Origin: Tigriopus japonicus
Lineage: Eukaryota; Arthropoda; Copepoda; Harpacticoida; Harpacticidae
Direction of reading: 5' to 3'
NCBI GenBank assembly: GCA_010645155.1
Contig: CM021322.1
Coordinates: forward strand, 946,705-1,010,704
DNA length: 64,000 bases
A model generated the notes under the pieces. It searched no databases and was not told the origin of the DNA. It was given only the letters and a program-made list of their open reading frames with translations. Position 1 is the stretch's first letter; each line of letters starts with the position of its first letter. Shown here one piece after another: positions 62,933 through 64,000 of this stretch. A program made the translations under genes and the position numbers.

Positions 62933-64000
62933 ACGAAAACAATTCCATCCTCCTCCTCCTCCAATGTCTTCACCTCCTCCCTTGTGTCCCTTTTAACCCA
63001 TAGCTACAGAGAAGATATTCTGACGAGTGATGATGATCCATTTCGATCATATTTCATTGCGAGCTCACAATGAGTCAGCGAAACCTCCTCGGCCATTACC
63101 TTGCTTTGACGGACTTGTATCTGTTTCAAGATCTCCAATTGTCGAGATTTTGATCCTTGAAGCCAAATAAATAGAATAATAATCGATCTTTGCCGGGTAG
63201 TCGGTTTTTAAAGCAAATGTCGTGAGATTGGGATGGTATATCCCAATGACGTTCCACCATATATCTAAAATAATCTTGATTTAAAATGTGCTTCAAAATA
63301 TCATAATGGGATTCAGCATAAATGTGATTCCATTGATTTGCATTAGACACACTCCAAAAAGTGAATTGCGAGACCTAGACATGATATAACGTCAAAGATG
63401 CTTGCTTGAATGAAACACAATTATATGTTCAACGTTTCAAGGACAATATGATTAAAAAATATATTTAAAAATAGAAAACAAAAGGTGAAAATGTGCACCA
63501 TGTAAAAACATCAATAAAATTTGGTATTCCTTTTGAGATGTAAAAAGGGCCCTGTTTAAAAATTTCTCTCACAACTTTGCATTAATAGGTTATAATTAGT
63601 GAATCAGAAAATACTCCACGTTAAAAGGGGAAATTCAAGTATCATTCTCACTTTTCTTATTTGAATGGGGTTCCGCCATTTCTTTGGGGTGAAAAACGGA
63701 TAATCTAATATGTTTTTCACGCAACCTCAAATATACGAATTTTTATGCCTTTGAGGAGACTCTGGAGACTCACACTAAATGCCAGGGGACAATCCACCCC
63801 CCACCCTATTTAATCCTATTTAGTTCAAGGTTCAATCTCTCAAACAATTTCCCCAACTGCTTTGTTGAACCCTCTCATGGATAGCTACAGAACGAGAAAC
63901 AGAAACAATTCAGTGTGTGCAGGATAATTGGTCATATTCGAACAAGCACAAACTCCGACCATGCATGCAATCATTTTTTTAACCAAACCCGCGAAAGACA
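62933..64000. other. Intergenic DNA, no supported feature
   Basis: A short CTC/TCC-rich tract lies at 62945-62975; the rest is AT-rich. Short ORFs on both strands have no family resemblance. Confidence 0.45.

Overview
The window reads as nuclear DNA of an arthropod, most likely a crustacean and possibly a copepod. This is inferred from animal-type gene families (CEP41, PPP1R3, VAV, a CMTM-like MARVEL protein, a chaoptin/artichoke-type LRR protein), GT-AG introns as short as 66-72 bp beside introns of several kb, AT-rich intergenic DNA, and many Tc1/mariner, LINE and foldback fragments. The species cannot be fixed from the sequence alone.

Layout. 1171-2682 (-): an intronless RNI-type leucine-rich-repeat protein of unknown role. 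It lies head to head, across about 400 bp, with CEP41 (3088-4215, +, two exons), a ciliary/centrosomal protein with a non-catalytic rhodanese fold. 4216-13225 holds no gene I can support. 13322-16459 (+): a long PP1 glycogen-targeting subunit (PPP1R3 family; RVxF docking motif, then CBM21), preceded by an in-frame uORF. 16460-21720: intergenic, with a deleted mariner copy. 21721-41517 (-): one 20-kb, six-exon gene for a secreted or surface LRR protein of about 1909 residues (signal peptide, LRRNT, more than 30 LRRs, LRRCT, long acidic Tyr/Ser/Pro-rich tail, GPI-like C-terminus). Its introns carry MITEs, a hAT-like fragment and a LINE tail. 41518-50660: intergenic, with a 96-bp hairpin, an assembly gap at a minisatellite and a decayed Tc1 transposase. 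50661-58048 (+): a divergent VAV-type Rho GEF (CH-DH-PH-C1) followed by three SH2-like domains instead of SH3-SH2-SH3; its last intron holds a LINE reverse transcriptase and a small TA-flanked element. 59610-59885 (-): a small secreted protein. 61817-62858 (+): a five-exon, four-helix MARVEL protein.

These are independent housekeeping, signalling and surface genes. I see no operon-like or pathway cluster. The most unusual content is protein architecture: the VAV-like protein whose first two SH2 folds have lost the phosphotyrosine-binding arginine, and the giant LRR protein with thrice-repeated Tyr/acidic motifs. Gene models were built by hand from reading frames and splice signals; transcripts were not available.
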